DNA of 64,000 nt from LMUY01 sp965199105 (lineage in GTDB: Bacteria; Pseudomonadota; Alphaproteobacteria; Acetobacterales; Acetobacteraceae): NCBI GenBank assembly GCA_965199105.1, contig CBDAQO010000002.1:4154001-4218000 (forward strand), written 5' to 3'. The notes under the pieces were generated by a model. That model searched no databases. It had not been told where the DNA came from and worked only from the letters and a program-made list of their open reading frames with translations. The position numbers and the translations under genes were made by a program. Positions within the stretch are counted from its first letter, which is position 1, and each line of letters opens with the position of its first letter. This document shows positions 25,806 to 35,700 of this stretch, one piece after another.

Positions 25806-26726
25806 CTACACAGAGTTCGCGTCCTCGTTGCGGGCGCGCATGTAGCCATCGATGTCGTGGGCAAGCGCGGGCTTGTTGCCCGACAGCTCGAAAATGCCCG
25901 ACGTGTTGCGCTTCAGGTCCTCGTCGGGGTCGAAGCCATGACGCAACAGGATGTCCCACCGGCTGACATAGGCGCGGCGCTCCTTGCTGCCGTGCCAACG
26001 GTGCTCGATGGTGCCCGGCACGTAACCGATATTGCGGCAAATATGCTGCGACGCGCGCTCCTGCCAGCGTAGCACGGCCCGGCGATAGTTCGGATGGATG
26101 CCGCTCGGCAGGCTCTCCGCCGCGCGCCCGATCAGCGCGAGCGCCATGTGGTGGTCGCCCGCCCCGAGCGCCGCCACGTCCATCAAGCCGCCCACTCGCT
26201 CCAGCGCACAGCGGGTGGCAGCCCAGGCATAACCGGGATGGGCAAACTCGTAGTCGGGCGGCCCGGCGGGCAGGATCGGCTTGTCTTCCTTGAACAGCTT
26301 GCAGAACGACGCATGCGCCTGCAGGTGGTCGTCGTTCGGCCCTAAGTCGTAGCAATGCGACCATGGCTGCACCACGTCGTATTGCTGCAGCGCATGGACC
26401 GTCTCCCCCGCCCAGCCGGCCTTACGAAACATGATGTCCGCATCCACCCAGGCAACGTATTTCCAGTCCAGCGGCAAGCGCGCCAGCCCGGCATTGATCA
26501 GGCTCTCCTTGTTCCACACCACCGACCAGGACCGCACCGGCACGTGGTTGACATGCGGATGGCCGGCAAGCTCGTACGGCCGGTCACCATAGGCGCATTC
26601 GACGGTGGTGAGCCGAACGCCGCTGTCCAGCATATGCTGCTGGAAGTCGCGATACAGCCGGATGCGGGATTGCCAACGGACCGGGTTGGAAATAACCGCG
26701 ATGACGTGGAGCAAAGCTGCCTTCAT
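25806..26726 (-). CDS. GT-A-type glycosyltransferase-like protein
   Basis: A 306-aa protein. The N-terminal Rossmann-like part is LLHVIAVISNPVRWQSR, with NKESLINAGLARLP, then YVAWVDADIMFRKAGW carrying a DAD motif for metal and nucleotide-sugar binding (about residue 94). Later GAGDHHMALALIG and HRWHGSKERRAYVSRW are visible. Similar proteins occur in phage-like gene sets and in surface modification loci. Cytoplasmic, with no membrane segment. Substrate unknown. Confidence 0.7.
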   Translation of the reverse strand: MKAALLHVIAVISNPVRWQSRIRLYRDFQQHMLDSGVRLTTVECAYGDRPYELAGHPHVNHVPVRSWSVVWNKESLINAGLARLPLDWKYVAWVDADIMFRKAGWAGETVHALQQYDVVQPWSHCYDLGPNDDHLQAHASFCKLFKEDKPILPAGPPDYEFAHPGYAWAATRCALERVGGLMDVAALGAGDHHMALALIGRAAESLPSGIHPNYRRAVLRWQERASQHICRNIGYVPGTIEHRWHGSKERRAYVSRWDILLRHGFDPDEDLKRNTSGIFELSGNKPALAHDIDGYMRARNEDANSV

Positions 26727-26735
26727 AGGCTTCTC

Positions 26736-27089
26736 CTAAACCGTCGGGACGGAAATGGCCGGCGCGGGCGTGACCGGCGGGGTGGTCAGCACACCGGCGA
26801 TCGGCTGCTTCGTCAGCGCCCGCAACACATAGCTGCCGAGCAGCACCGCCGCGCCCGACACCAGGCCGCAAGTCGTCTCGTCGAAGCCGAAGCCGTAGCG
26901 CGACGAAACCCACGCCACCGCCCCGGCCCCAAGCGTGCCCCACGGCGTCTTGCTGGCCAGCAGCGGCTTCGATTCGAGCTGGGTCGCGAGCGCCGGGTCG
27001 ACGGCGTAGAGGTTCGCGATGAGGTTGGGCAGCGATTTCGCAGCGGCCACCGCGTCATTCACCGCGGCCGTGGCTGAGAGAACGGGCAT
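26736..27089 (-). CDS. Holin-like small membrane protein
   Basis: A 117-aa protein from ATG 27089. It has a hydrophilic N-terminal third (NDAVAAAKSLPNLIANLYAV), then a hydrophobic WGTLGAGAVAWVSSRYGF and GLVSGAAVLLGSYVLRALTK that could form two membrane helices, and a Pro/Thr tail. It lies 5 nt downstream of the muramidase gene, the position of a holin in lysis cassettes. Named by size, topology and neighbours; no motif is diagnostic. Confidence 0.6.
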   Translation of the reverse strand: MPVLSATAAVNDAVAAAKSLPNLIANLYAVDPALATQLESKPLLASKTPWGTLGAGAVAWVSSRYGFGFDETTCGLVSGAAVLLGSYVLRALTKQPIAGVLTTPPVTPAPAISVPTV

Positions 27090-27094
27090 CGAGA

Positions 27095-27676
27095 TCAAGC
27101 TCCTGAAAGGGGTGCGGCGGCATGCGCCGGCGGTTTGACTGCGGTGAGGCTCGGTTTGGCGGCGGCCATCGCCATGGCAGCGGCTTGACGGCGCGTGGTG
27201 CGGGCGGCCCAGCCTTTGCCGAACGTCTGGTTCTTCAAGCTCGCGTAGAAAGCCTGCTGCGCGGAGCCAAGCGCCACGATGCGGGCGCGCAGCACCGCGC
27301 CCTGGCAGGTGGCCCGCTTCACGGTGTTCGGGCCGACATCGCCGTCCTGCACCGCGCCCACCATCCGCTGCAGCATCTTGGCCGCCGCACCCGGCCCGTG
27401 ATTGACGCCGAAGTCGAACACCATCAGGTCCAGCCCAGCGGCCAACTGGCTGCCGGCCACGGTCTGCCAATAGCGCGCCTCGTAGATCTCGCGGGCCTCA
27501 GCCTCGGTGAGCTGGCGGACGTCCTTGGCGGTGCAAAGGGTGCCGCGCCATGCGGTCAGGCCTTCGAGCGTGATGCCGTAATTGGTCGGCCCGCCCGGGT
27601 CGGCCGGGTTGTCGACGTAGTTGCCTTCGTTCTCCGGTCGCAAGGTAAACTCGACACAAGCCTCAAATAGAGCCAT
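27095..27676 (-). CDS. Glycoside hydrolase family 108 muramidase (ZliS-like endolysin)
   Basis: A 193-aa protein from ATG 27676. N-terminal GH108 motif ENEGNYVDNPADPGGPTNYG with catalytic glutamate E17, then LTEAEAREIYEARYWQ and FDFGVNHGPGAAAKMLQRM with VGPNTV, as in the ZliS/endolysin group (GH108 plus the PG_binding_3 region). It cleaves peptidoglycan glycan strands. No signal peptide is seen, so release would need the neighbouring holin-like protein. The frame extends upstream to 27868 but codes nothing family-like there. Confidence 0.88.
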   Translation of the reverse strand: MALFEACVEFTLRPENEGNYVDNPADPGGPTNYGITLEGLTAWRGTLCTAKDVRQLTEAEAREIYEARYWQTVAGSQLAAGLDLMVFDFGVNHGPGAAAKMLQRMVGAVQDGDVGPNTVKRATCQGAVLRARIVALGSAQQAFYASLKNQTFGKGWAARTTRRQAAAMAMAAAKPSLTAVKPPAHAAAPLSGA

Positions 27677-28283
27677 TAGGCTTACCCTATGTCTGGAATG
27701 AAAAATGTGGGGCCAGGATGACGCAGGCCTGCAATGGGCGGCTCGGGACGAGCCCATCGGGGTGGAAGCGCTATCACCGGGCGGCACCACGAAGCGCGTG
27801 GCGGCAGCATCTGGGATGGCAGGGCGGCAAACTAGGCCCTGACCCGGCGCATGGTCCAGCGTTTTCACGATTACGCGAGCTATTTTTCAGCCCGCCGCGG
27901 CGCCTTGTCACACCCCGCCGCCGCAAAACAGCGCCTTGTCACACCCCCGCCGCAAGGCGGCGCCTTGTCACACCCCGCCGCCGCAAGGCGGCGCCTTGTC
28001 ACACTATGAGACTTGCCCTGGGCCGCTGGTGCAGGACTTTATCGTGCCACCCGATCGGGAGCCGGCTGGTGTCGTCGGTGCCGCCGCCAAGCCGGGGCTG
28101 GCCGCGGGTTCGCCAGGCCGTGCGCGCCAAGCCGCCCTCGGGAGGCAAGCGCTCACCGCCCCTCGACCCGGCAGAGACCAGGCCGGCCAGCCATGGCATA
28201 CTCCCCAGGAGTGGCGCGGCCGGTTAGCGCCCTGTTTACGGGTGTGGAGTATGGTGCGTTGAGCAAGGTGGAGGTCGCGCAGG
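27677..28283. other. 607-nt intergenic region before the RND operon
   Basis: No convincing gene on either strand: short frames here lack ribosome sites and protein-like composition. It holds the tandem hairpin repeats at 27901-28004 and must contain the promoter of the mdtA-like operon. The last 20 nt carry GGAGG (28270-28274) for the ATG at 28284. Confidence 0.6.
27901..28004 (+). repeat. Tandem about 30-nt repeats with GNRA-loop hairpins
   Basis: Four starts of CGCCTTGTCACAC at 27901, 27932, 27961 and 27992 (unit lengths 31, 29 and 31 nt; the last is partial). Between starts, GCCGCC-GCAA-GGCGGC (for example 27977-27992) makes a 6-bp hairpin with a GCAA tetraloop. The repeated TTGTCACA also resembles a -35 hexamer. 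No spacers differ, so this is not a CRISPR array. Confidence 0.8.
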
Positions 28284-29585
28284 ATGAATGACCAGCTCGA
28301 GGTGCGGACGCCCGTGCGCCGGGCCGACCCGCGGCTTGCGCCAAGCCGGCGGCGGTCGCGCTGGTCGCTGCTACTCGGCCTCCTCATCATCGCCGCCACC
28401 GGGCTGTTCGCCTGGCGCCTGCTCGAAAGCCGCCACCAACCCGCCACCGCCAGCCGCCAGGGCGGGCCGCCGCAGCCGGTGGGAGTGGCCACGGTCGGTA
28501 CCGGCAACCTGGACGTCGTGCTCACCGGCCTCGGAGCGGTCACCCCGCTCACCACCGTCACCGTCGTCACGCAGATCAACGGCCAGCTCACCCAGGTGAA
28601 CTTCAACGAGGGCCAGGAGGTGCACAAGGGAGACTTCCTGGCCCAGATCGACCCGCGGCCCTACCAGGTCGCCCTGGAACAGGCGCAGGGCACCCTGGCG
28701 CACGACCAGGGCCTGCTAGGCCAGGCCAAGGCGGACTACGCCCGCTACCTGACCCTCAACAAGCAAGACAGCATCTCCAAACAACAGGTGGACGACCAGG
28801 CCTACCTGATCAAGCAATACGAAGGCACCGTCCTCACCGACCAAGGTGCGGTGGACAGTGCCAAGCTCAACCTCGCGTATTGCCACATCACCTCCCCCGT
28901 CGATGGCCGCGTCGGTATTCGCCTGGTCGACCCGGGCAACTACGTGCAGACCAGCAGCACCTCCGGATTGTTCGTGTTGACCCAGGAACAGCCGATGTCG
29001 GTGCTGTTCACCTTGCCGGAGGACAACGTCAGCCAAATCCGCCGTCAGATGCAAACCGGGGCGCTCACGGCGCAGGCCTATGACCGCACCAACACCACGC
29101 TCGTCGCCACCGGGTCGCTGGCCAGCATCGACAACCAGATCGACAACACCACCGGCACGCTGAAGCTGCGCGCGATGTTCCCCAACCAGGACGAAACGCT
29201 GTTCCCGCAGCAATTCGTCAACATCCGCCTGATCGTCAACCAACTCACCAACGTCACCACGGCGCCGCTCGCCGCCGTGCAGCACGGCGCACCGGGGGAC
29301 TTCGTCTACCTGGTGAAGCCGGACAGCACGGTCGCCGTTCAGGTGGTGAAGACGGGGATCGCGGAAGGCCAGTCGGTGCAGATCGTCGACGGGCTGACCC
29401 CTGGCGAGCGGATCGTCACCGACGGGCTGGACCGCCTGCGGGACGGCGCCCGCGTGAGCGTCGTCGACCCCAACCAGCCTGCCAACGAAGCGGCGCCACC
29501 CTCCCGCGGCGGAGCCCGGCGCGGCACGCGCGGCACGCGCAGCGCTCCGACCGCATCCGAGAACGGTGCCGCCCCCGCGCAATGA
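28284..29585 (+). CDS. mdtA: RND efflux periplasmic adaptor (MdtA-like)
   Basis: A 433-aa membrane fusion protein. One N-terminal transmembrane anchor (about residues 26-45); lipoyl halves around TQINGQLTQVNFNEGQEVHKGD and the later SPVDGRVGIRLVDPGNYVQT; coiled-coil hairpin from about 120 to 190; beta-barrel and membrane-proximal domains ending LRDGARVSVVDP. The C-terminal 35 residues are Arg/Ala-rich and probably disordered. It bridges the inner pump to the outer membrane factor. TGA overlaps the next ATG. Confidence 0.92.
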   Translation: MNDQLEVRTPVRRADPRLAPSRRRSRWSLLLGLLIIAATGLFAWRLLESRHQPATASRQGGPPQPVGVATVGTGNLDVVLTGLGAVTPLTTVTVVTQINGQLTQVNFNEGQEVHKGDFLAQIDPRPYQVALEQAQGTLAHDQGLLGQAKADYARYLTLNKQDSISKQQVDDQAYLIKQYEGTVLTDQGAVDSAKLNLAYCHITSPVDGRVGIRLVDPGNYVQTSSTSGLFVLTQEQPMSVLFTLPEDNVSQIRRQMQTGALTAQAYDRTNTTLVATGSLASIDNQIDNTTGTLKLRAMFPNQDETLFPQQFVNIRLIVNQLTNVTTAPLAAVQHGAPGDFVYLVKPDSTVAVQVVKTGIAEGQSVQIVDGLTPGERIVTDGLDRLRDGARVSVVDPNQPANEAAPPSRGGARRGTRGTRSAPTASENGAAPAQ

Positions 29586-32500
29586 GCCCGTCGCACATCT
29601 TCATCGTCCGCCCCGTCGGCACGACGCTGCTGATGGCGGCAATCCTGCTCGTGGGCATCATCGCCTACAACTTCCTGCCCATCTCGGCCCTGCCCGAAGT
29701 GGACTACCCGACCATCCAGGTGCAGACCTTCTATCCCGGCGCCAGCCCCGAAGTGATGACCACCGCCGTCACCGCGCCGCTCGAGCGCCAATTCGGCGAA
29801 ATGCCCGGCCTGTCGCAGATGTCCTCGGTCTCGTCCGGCGGCGCCTCGGTCGTCACGCTGCAATTCGTGCTCTCGCTGAACCTGGACGTGGCGGAGCAGG
29901 AAGTGCAGGCGGCCATCAACGCCGCCACCAGCCTGCTCCCGTCGGACCTGCCAGCCCCGCCGATCTACAACAAGGTCAACCCGGCCGACACGCCCATCCT
30001 CACTCTGGCGCTCACCAGCAAAACCGTGCCGCTGACCCAAATCGAAGACCTGGCGGACGTTCGGCTCGCGCAAAAGATCAGCCAGCAACCCGGCGTCGGC
30101 CTGGTTTCGATCAGCGGCGGCAACCGCCCCGCAGTCCGCATCGTGCTGAACCCGCGCGCGCTGTCCGCCTACGGGCTGGCGATCGACGACGTGCGCACCA
30201 TCATCGGCACCCAGAACACCGACACGCCGAAGGGCAGCTTTGACGGGCCGAGCCAGAGCACCACCATCGACGACAACGACCAGATCACCAGCGCCGCCGG
30301 CTACAAGAACCTCATCATCGCCTACAAGAACGGCCGCCCGGTCACCATCGGCGACGTGGCAACCGTCGTGGACGGCGCCGAAAACAACCAGCTCTCCGCC
30401 TGGGCCAACCGCACCCCCGCGGTCATCCTGAACATCCAGCGCCAGCCCGGCTCCAACGTCATCGGCGTGGTGAACGCCATCAAGCGCCTGCTGCCGCAAC
30501 TCGAAAGCTCCATGCCCGCCGCCATCGACGTCACGGTGCTGAGCGACCGGACCACCACCATCCGCGCCTCCGTGAGCGACGTGGAGTTCGAGCTCGGCCT
30601 CGCCGTGGCGCTCGTCGTGCTGGTCATCTTCCTGTTCCTGCGCAACCTGCCGGCGACGCTGATCCCCTCGCTGTCGGTGCCGCTGTCCCTCGTCGGCACC
30701 CTGGCGGCGATGTACCTGCTCGGCTTCAGCCTGGACAACCTCTCGCTGATGGCGCTCACCATCTCGACCGGCTTCGTGGTGGACGACGCCATTGTCATGA
30801 TCGAAAACATCGCCCGCCACGTCGAGCAGGGCGAGCCACCGCTGCAGGCAGCGCTCGACGGCTCGCGCGAGATCGGCTTCACCATCATCTCGCTCACCGT
30901 CTCGCTGATCGCGGTGCTCATCCCGCTGCTCTTCATGGGAGACGTGGTCGGGCGCCTGTTCAACGAGTTCGCCGTGACGCTCTCCGTCACCATCGTCATC
31001 TCCGCCGTCGTCTCGCTCACGCTGGTGCCCATGCTATGCGCCCTGCTCGTCCGCCACCGGCCGGACAGCCAGCGCAACCGGCTGGACCTGATGGCCGAAC
31101 GCGGCTTCGACCGCGTGATCGCCGGCTACGGACGCTGGCTGAACTGGGTGCTGGACCGCCAAGGCCTCACCTTGCTGGTGGCCGCGCTCACGCTGGCGAT
31201 GACGGTGGTGCTCTACATCGTCATCCCCAAGGGCTTCTTCCCGGTGCAGGACACCAGCGCCATCCAGGGCATCTCCGAAGCCGCGCAGGACACCTCGTTC
31301 AGCGCCATGGTGAACCACCAGCAAGCCCTGGCCGACGCCATCCTCACCGACCCGGCGGTCGCAAGCCTCTCCTCCTTCATCGGCGTCGACGGCACCAACA
31401 CCACCCTCAACGCCGGCCGCTTCCTCATCAACCTCAAGCCCAAGGCCGACCGCGACCTCAGCGTAACCGGCGTCATCCGCCGCCTCACCCAGGAAACCGC
31501 CACCGTCCCCGGCATCCGCCTCGCCATGCAACCCGTGCAGGACCTCACCATCGACTCCACGGTCAGCCGCGCCGAGTATCACTTCTTCCTGGAAAACCCC
31601 GACAGCTCGCAATTCGCCGTCTACGTGCCCAAGCTGCTCGCGGCGCTGGCCCAATCACCCGCCTTCGAGTCGGTCAGCAGTGACCTGAACACCAACGGCA
31701 AGGCGCTGCAGATGGTGGTGGACCGCGCGACGGCGGCCCGCTTCGGCATCACCACCGCCACCATCGACAACGCGCTGTACGACGCGTTCGGCCAGCGCAT
31801 CGCCTCCACGCTCTACACCCAATCCAACCAATACCGGGTCATCATCCAGGCCGACGTGGTCGACAGCCGCAGCCTGGAACAAGCGCTGAACGGCATCTAC
31901 CTGCCATCCGCCACGTCCACCACCGGCCAGGTGCCGCTGTCCTCCATCGTGCACGTCGCCATCGGCAACATCGCGCTGCAGGTCGAGCATCTCGGCCAGT
32001 TCCCCGCCGTCTCCATCTCGTTCAACCTCGCCGCCGGCACCTCGCTCGACAGTGCCGTGGCCGACATCGAGCGGGCCGAACGCGACATCGGGCTGCCGGA
32101 CAGCTTCAGCACCGCCTACCAGGGCGCGCTGGCCGCGTTCAAAGCGTCGCTGTCGAACGAGCTGCTGCTCATCCTCGCCGCCCTGGTCGCGGTCTACGTC
32201 GTGCTCGGCGTGCTCTACGAAAGCTTCATCCACCCCTTCACCATCCTCTCCACGCTGCCATCCGCCGGCGTCGGCGCCCTCATCGCGCTCGACCTCACCG
32301 GCCACGATCTCGACATCATCGGCATCATCGGCATCATCCTGCTGATCGGCATCGTGAAGAAGAACGCCATCATGATGATCGACTTCGCGCTGGCGGCCGA
32401 GCGCGTCGAAGGCAAGCCGCCGCGCGAGGCGATCTACCAGGCCTGCCTGCTGCGGTTCCGCCCCATCCTGATGACCACCATGGCCGCCCTGCTCGGCGCC

Positions 32501-32701
32501 TTGCCGCTCATGATCGGCACCGGCAGCGGCTCCGAACTGCGCCAGCCGCTCGGCATCGCCATCATCGGCGGCCTGCTGGTCAGCCAGGTGCTGACGCTGT
32601 TCACCACCCCGGTCATCTACCTCGCCTTCGACCAACTGGCCGTCCGCCTGACCGGGCGCACCCCGAACCTCAGCGCCGGCGCGGCCGAACCGGCCGAATA
32701 G
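29582..32701 (+). CDS. mdtB: RND multidrug efflux permease (MdtB-like)
   Basis: A 1039-aa, twelve-helix RND pump. It opens FIVRPVGTTLLMAAILLVG, has the TM4 proton-relay pair in TGFVVDDAIVMIENI (about residues 400-414), and the mirrored GIVKKNAIMMIDFAL in TM10. Start overlaps the adaptor stop (ATGA). In the MdtABC system the B and C permeases assemble as a B2C heterotrimer; the 9-nt gap to the next permease fits that stoichiometric pairing. Confidence 0.93.
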   Translation: MSPSHIFIVRPVGTTLLMAAILLVGIIAYNFLPISALPEVDYPTIQVQTFYPGASPEVMTTAVTAPLERQFGEMPGLSQMSSVSSGGASVVTLQFVLSLNLDVAEQEVQAAINAATSLLPSDLPAPPIYNKVNPADTPILTLALTSKTVPLTQIEDLADVRLAQKISQQPGVGLVSISGGNRPAVRIVLNPRALSAYGLAIDDVRTIIGTQNTDTPKGSFDGPSQSTTIDDNDQITSAAGYKNLIIAYKNGRPVTIGDVATVVDGAENNQLSAWANRTPAVILNIQRQPGSNVIGVVNAIKRLLPQLESSMPAAIDVTVLSDRTTTIRASVSDVEFELGLAVALVVLVIFLFLRNLPATLIPSLSVPLSLVGTLAAMYLLGFSLDNLSLMALTISTGFVVDDAIVMIENIARHVEQGEPPLQAALDGSREIGFTIISLTVSLIAVLIPLLFMGDVVGRLFNEFAVTLSVTIVISAVVSLTLVPMLCALLVRHRPDSQRNRLDLMAERGFDRVIAGYGRWLNWVLDRQGLTLLVAALTLAMTVVLYIVIPKGFFPVQDTSAIQGISEAAQDTSFSAMVNHQQALADAILTDPAVASLSSFIGVDGTNTTLNAGRFLINLKPKADRDLSVTGVIRRLTQETATVPGIRLAMQPVQDLTIDSTVSRAEYHFFLENPDSSQFAVYVPKLLAALAQSPAFESVSSDLNTNGKALQMVVDRATAARFGITTATIDNALYDAFGQRIASTLYTQSNQYRVIIQADVVDSRSLEQALNGIYLPSATSTTGQVPLSSIVHVAIGNIALQVEHLGQFPAVSISFNLAAGTSLDSAVADIERAERDIGLPDSFSTAYQGALAAFKASLSNELLLILAALVAVYVVLGVLYESFIHPFTILSTLPSAGVGALIALDLTGHDLDIIGIIGIILLIGIVKKNAIMMIDFALAAERVEGKPPREAIYQACLLRFRPILMTTMAALLGALPLMIGTGSGSELRQPLGIAIIGGLLVSQVLTLFTTPVIYLAFDQLAVRLTGRTPNLSAGAAEPAE

Positions 32702-32710
32702 CACCCTGCG

Positions 32711-35700
32711 ATGAACATCTCCGCGCCCTTCATCCTGCGACCGGTCGCAACCACGCTGCTGACGCTCGCCATCCTGGCCGCCGGCGCGCTGGCCTACTTC
32801 GAACTGCCGGTCGCATCCCTGCCCCAGGTCGACTTCCCCACCATCTCGGTCCAGGCCCAACTGCCCGGCGCCGACCCAGAGACGGTCGCCACCAGCCTGG
32901 CCAGCCCGCTCGAACGCCACCTCGGCCAAATCGCCGACGTCACCGAGATGACCTCGCAAAGCCAGGTCGGCCAAGCGCGCATCACCCTGCAATTCGGCCT
33001 CGACCGGGACATCAACGGCGCCGCGCGGGACGTCCAGGCAGCGATCAACGCCGCCCGCGCCGACCTGCCGAGCAACCTGCTGTCCAACCCGATCTACCGC
33101 AAGGTCAACCCCGCCGACGCGCCCATCCTCATCGTCTCGCTCACCTCCGACACGCTCACCCGCGGCCAAATCTACGACGCCGCCAGCACGGTGCTGCAGC
33201 AGCAGCTTTCCCAGTTGAGCGGGGTCGGCCAGGTCATCATCAGCGGCGCCGCCCTGCCCGCCGTGCGCGTGGAACTGCAGCCGCAAGCGCTATTCAAATA
33301 CGGCATCGGGCTCGAGGACGTCCGCGCCTCCCTCGCCGCGGCAAACGCCAACAGCCCCAAGGGCATCGTCGAGGTCGGCAGCCAACGCATGCAGATCTAC
33401 ACCAACGACCAGGCCAGCCACGCCGCCGATTACCGTCCGCTCATCGTCGCCTACCGCAACGGCGCCGCCGTCCACCTGACCGACGTGGCCGAGGTCGACG
33501 ACAGCGTGCAGGACTTGCGCAACCTCGGCCTGGCGAACGGCAAGCCGGCCGTGCTCGTCATCATCTTCAAGCAACCCGGCGCCAACGTCATCCAAACCGT
33601 CGACGCGATCAAGGCCGCGGTGCCGAAGCTCAAGGCCGCCCTGCCGCACGACATCGACATCGTGTTTGCGTCCGACAGCACCGTCAGCATCCGCGCCTCG
33701 CTCGCCGACACCGAGGTCACGCTGCTCATCGCCGTCGCCCTGGTGACGCTGGTGGTGTTCGTCTTCCTGCGCAACCTGCGCGCCACGCTCATCCCGCTGG
33801 TCGCAGTCCCCGTCTCCGTCATCGGCACCTTCGGCACGATGTACCTGGCCGGCTACAGCCTGGACAACCTGTCCCTCATGGCGCTCACCATCTCCACCGG
33901 CTTCGTCGTGGATGACGCCATCGTCGTGCTGGAAAACATCTCCCGCTACCTCGAGGACGGGATGCTGCGCGCCCAGGCAGCGTTGCGCGGCGCCCAGGAA
34001 GTCGGCTTCACCATCGTCTCCATCACCCTGTCGCTCATCGCCGTGTTCCTACCCATCCTGCTGATGGGCGGCATCGTCGGGCGCCTGTTCCGCGAGTTCG
34101 CCGTCACCCTCGCGATGGCCATCCTGGTGTCGATGGTGATCTCGCTCACCACCACGCCCATGCTCTGCGCGCTGTTCCTGCGCCCGGCTGGCGCCCCGGC
34201 CGACTTCCTGGCCCGGCGCAAGAGCTTCGGCCAGCGCGCCCAGGAGTTCTACGGCCGCACCCTGGCCTGGTCGCTCGACCACAACGGGCTGGTGCTGATC
34301 ATCCTGCTGGCCACCGTGGTGATGAACGTCGTGCTCATCGCCGTCATCCCAAAGGGCTTCTTCCCGACGCAGGACACCGGCCGCCTGATCGGCTCGCTGC
34401 AGGCAGACCAGAGCATCTCGTTCCAGTCGATGAGCAAAAAGCTCACCCAGATGATGTCCATCGTGCAGCACGACCCGGCGGTCGCCAACGTCGTCGGCGC
34501 CACCGGCTCCGGCAGCGGCGGCGCGTCGTCGCAGACCAACACCGGCAACGTCTACGTCGCGCTAAAACCGAAGGGTCAGCGCGGGGATCTCGACACCGTC
34601 ATGACGCGGCTGCGGCGCGAACTGTCGCGCGTGCCCGGCGGGCGCCTGTTCCTGGTCCCCGCCCAGGACATCCGGGTCGGCGGGCGGCAGAGCAACGCCG
34701 CCTACCAGTACACCTTGCGGGGGGACAGCACCGCCGAGGTGTTCGAGTGGGCGCCCAAGCTGCTGCAGGCGCTGCAGCGCGACCCGGCGCTGACCGACGT
34801 GAACTCCGACCAGCAGCAGGCCGGTTTGCAGACCGAAATCACCATCGACCGCACCACCGCCGCCCGGCTCGGCCTCACCGTAAGCCAGATCGACAATACG
34901 CTGTATGACGCGTTCGGGCAGCGGTCGGTGTCGACCATCTACAACGCGCTCAACGAATATCACGTGGTGATGGAGGTGGCCCCGAAATATTGGCAGTCTT
35001 CGGACATCCTCGGCCAGGTCTGGATCAGCACCTCGGGCGGCACCGCGACCGGCACGCAAACCACCAACCTGCCCTCCGGCACGGTAAAGGCCGGGTCAGC
35101 CACGGCCACGTCCACCACCGCCTCGAGCGCCAACGGCATCAACAACTCCGAGCGCAATGCCGCACAGAACGCGCTGGCGGTGAGCGGCAGTTCCAGCGCC
35201 TCCTCCGGCGCCGCCGTCAGCACCGGCCAGGAAACCATGGTCCCGCTGTCCGCCGTCACCCGCTTCGCCCCAGGCAAGACGGCGCTCTCGGTCAACCACC
35301 AGAGCCAGTTCGTCGCAGCCACCATCTCGTTCAATCTGGCGCCGGGTCACAGCCTGTCCGACGCGCAGGAGGCGATCAACCGCGCCATCGCCGAGATCCA
35401 CCTCCCGGCCGACATCATCGGCGGCTTCGCCGGCACCGCGCAGGTGTTCCAGCAATCGCTTAACACCGAAGGCGTCCTCGTGGCCGCCGCCTTGCTGGCC
35501 GTCTACATCGTCCTGGGCGTGCTCTACGAGAGTTTCATCCACCCGATCACCATCCTATCCACCCTGCCCTCCGCCGGCATCGGTGCCGTGCTCGCCTTGC
35601 TGCTGTTCCACACCGAGTTCTCCCTCATCGCCGTCATTGGCGTCATCCTGCTGATCGGTATCGTAAAGAAGAATGCCATCTTGATGATCGATTTTGCCCT

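Noticed and set aside
25418..27676. Prophage
   Set aside because: Only lysis-type genes; no integrase, terminase, capsid or attachment repeats were visible.
27901..28004. Possible short CRISPR array
   Set aside because: Units are head-to-tail with near-identical interiors; no unique spacers and no cas gene in the window.
31655..33286. 543-codon frame opposite the RND permease genes
   Set aside because: Mirror frame typical of high-GC coding DNA; the plus-strand RND genes have clear motifs across the whole stretch, and the antisense protein is His/Gly/Asp-rich without a fold.
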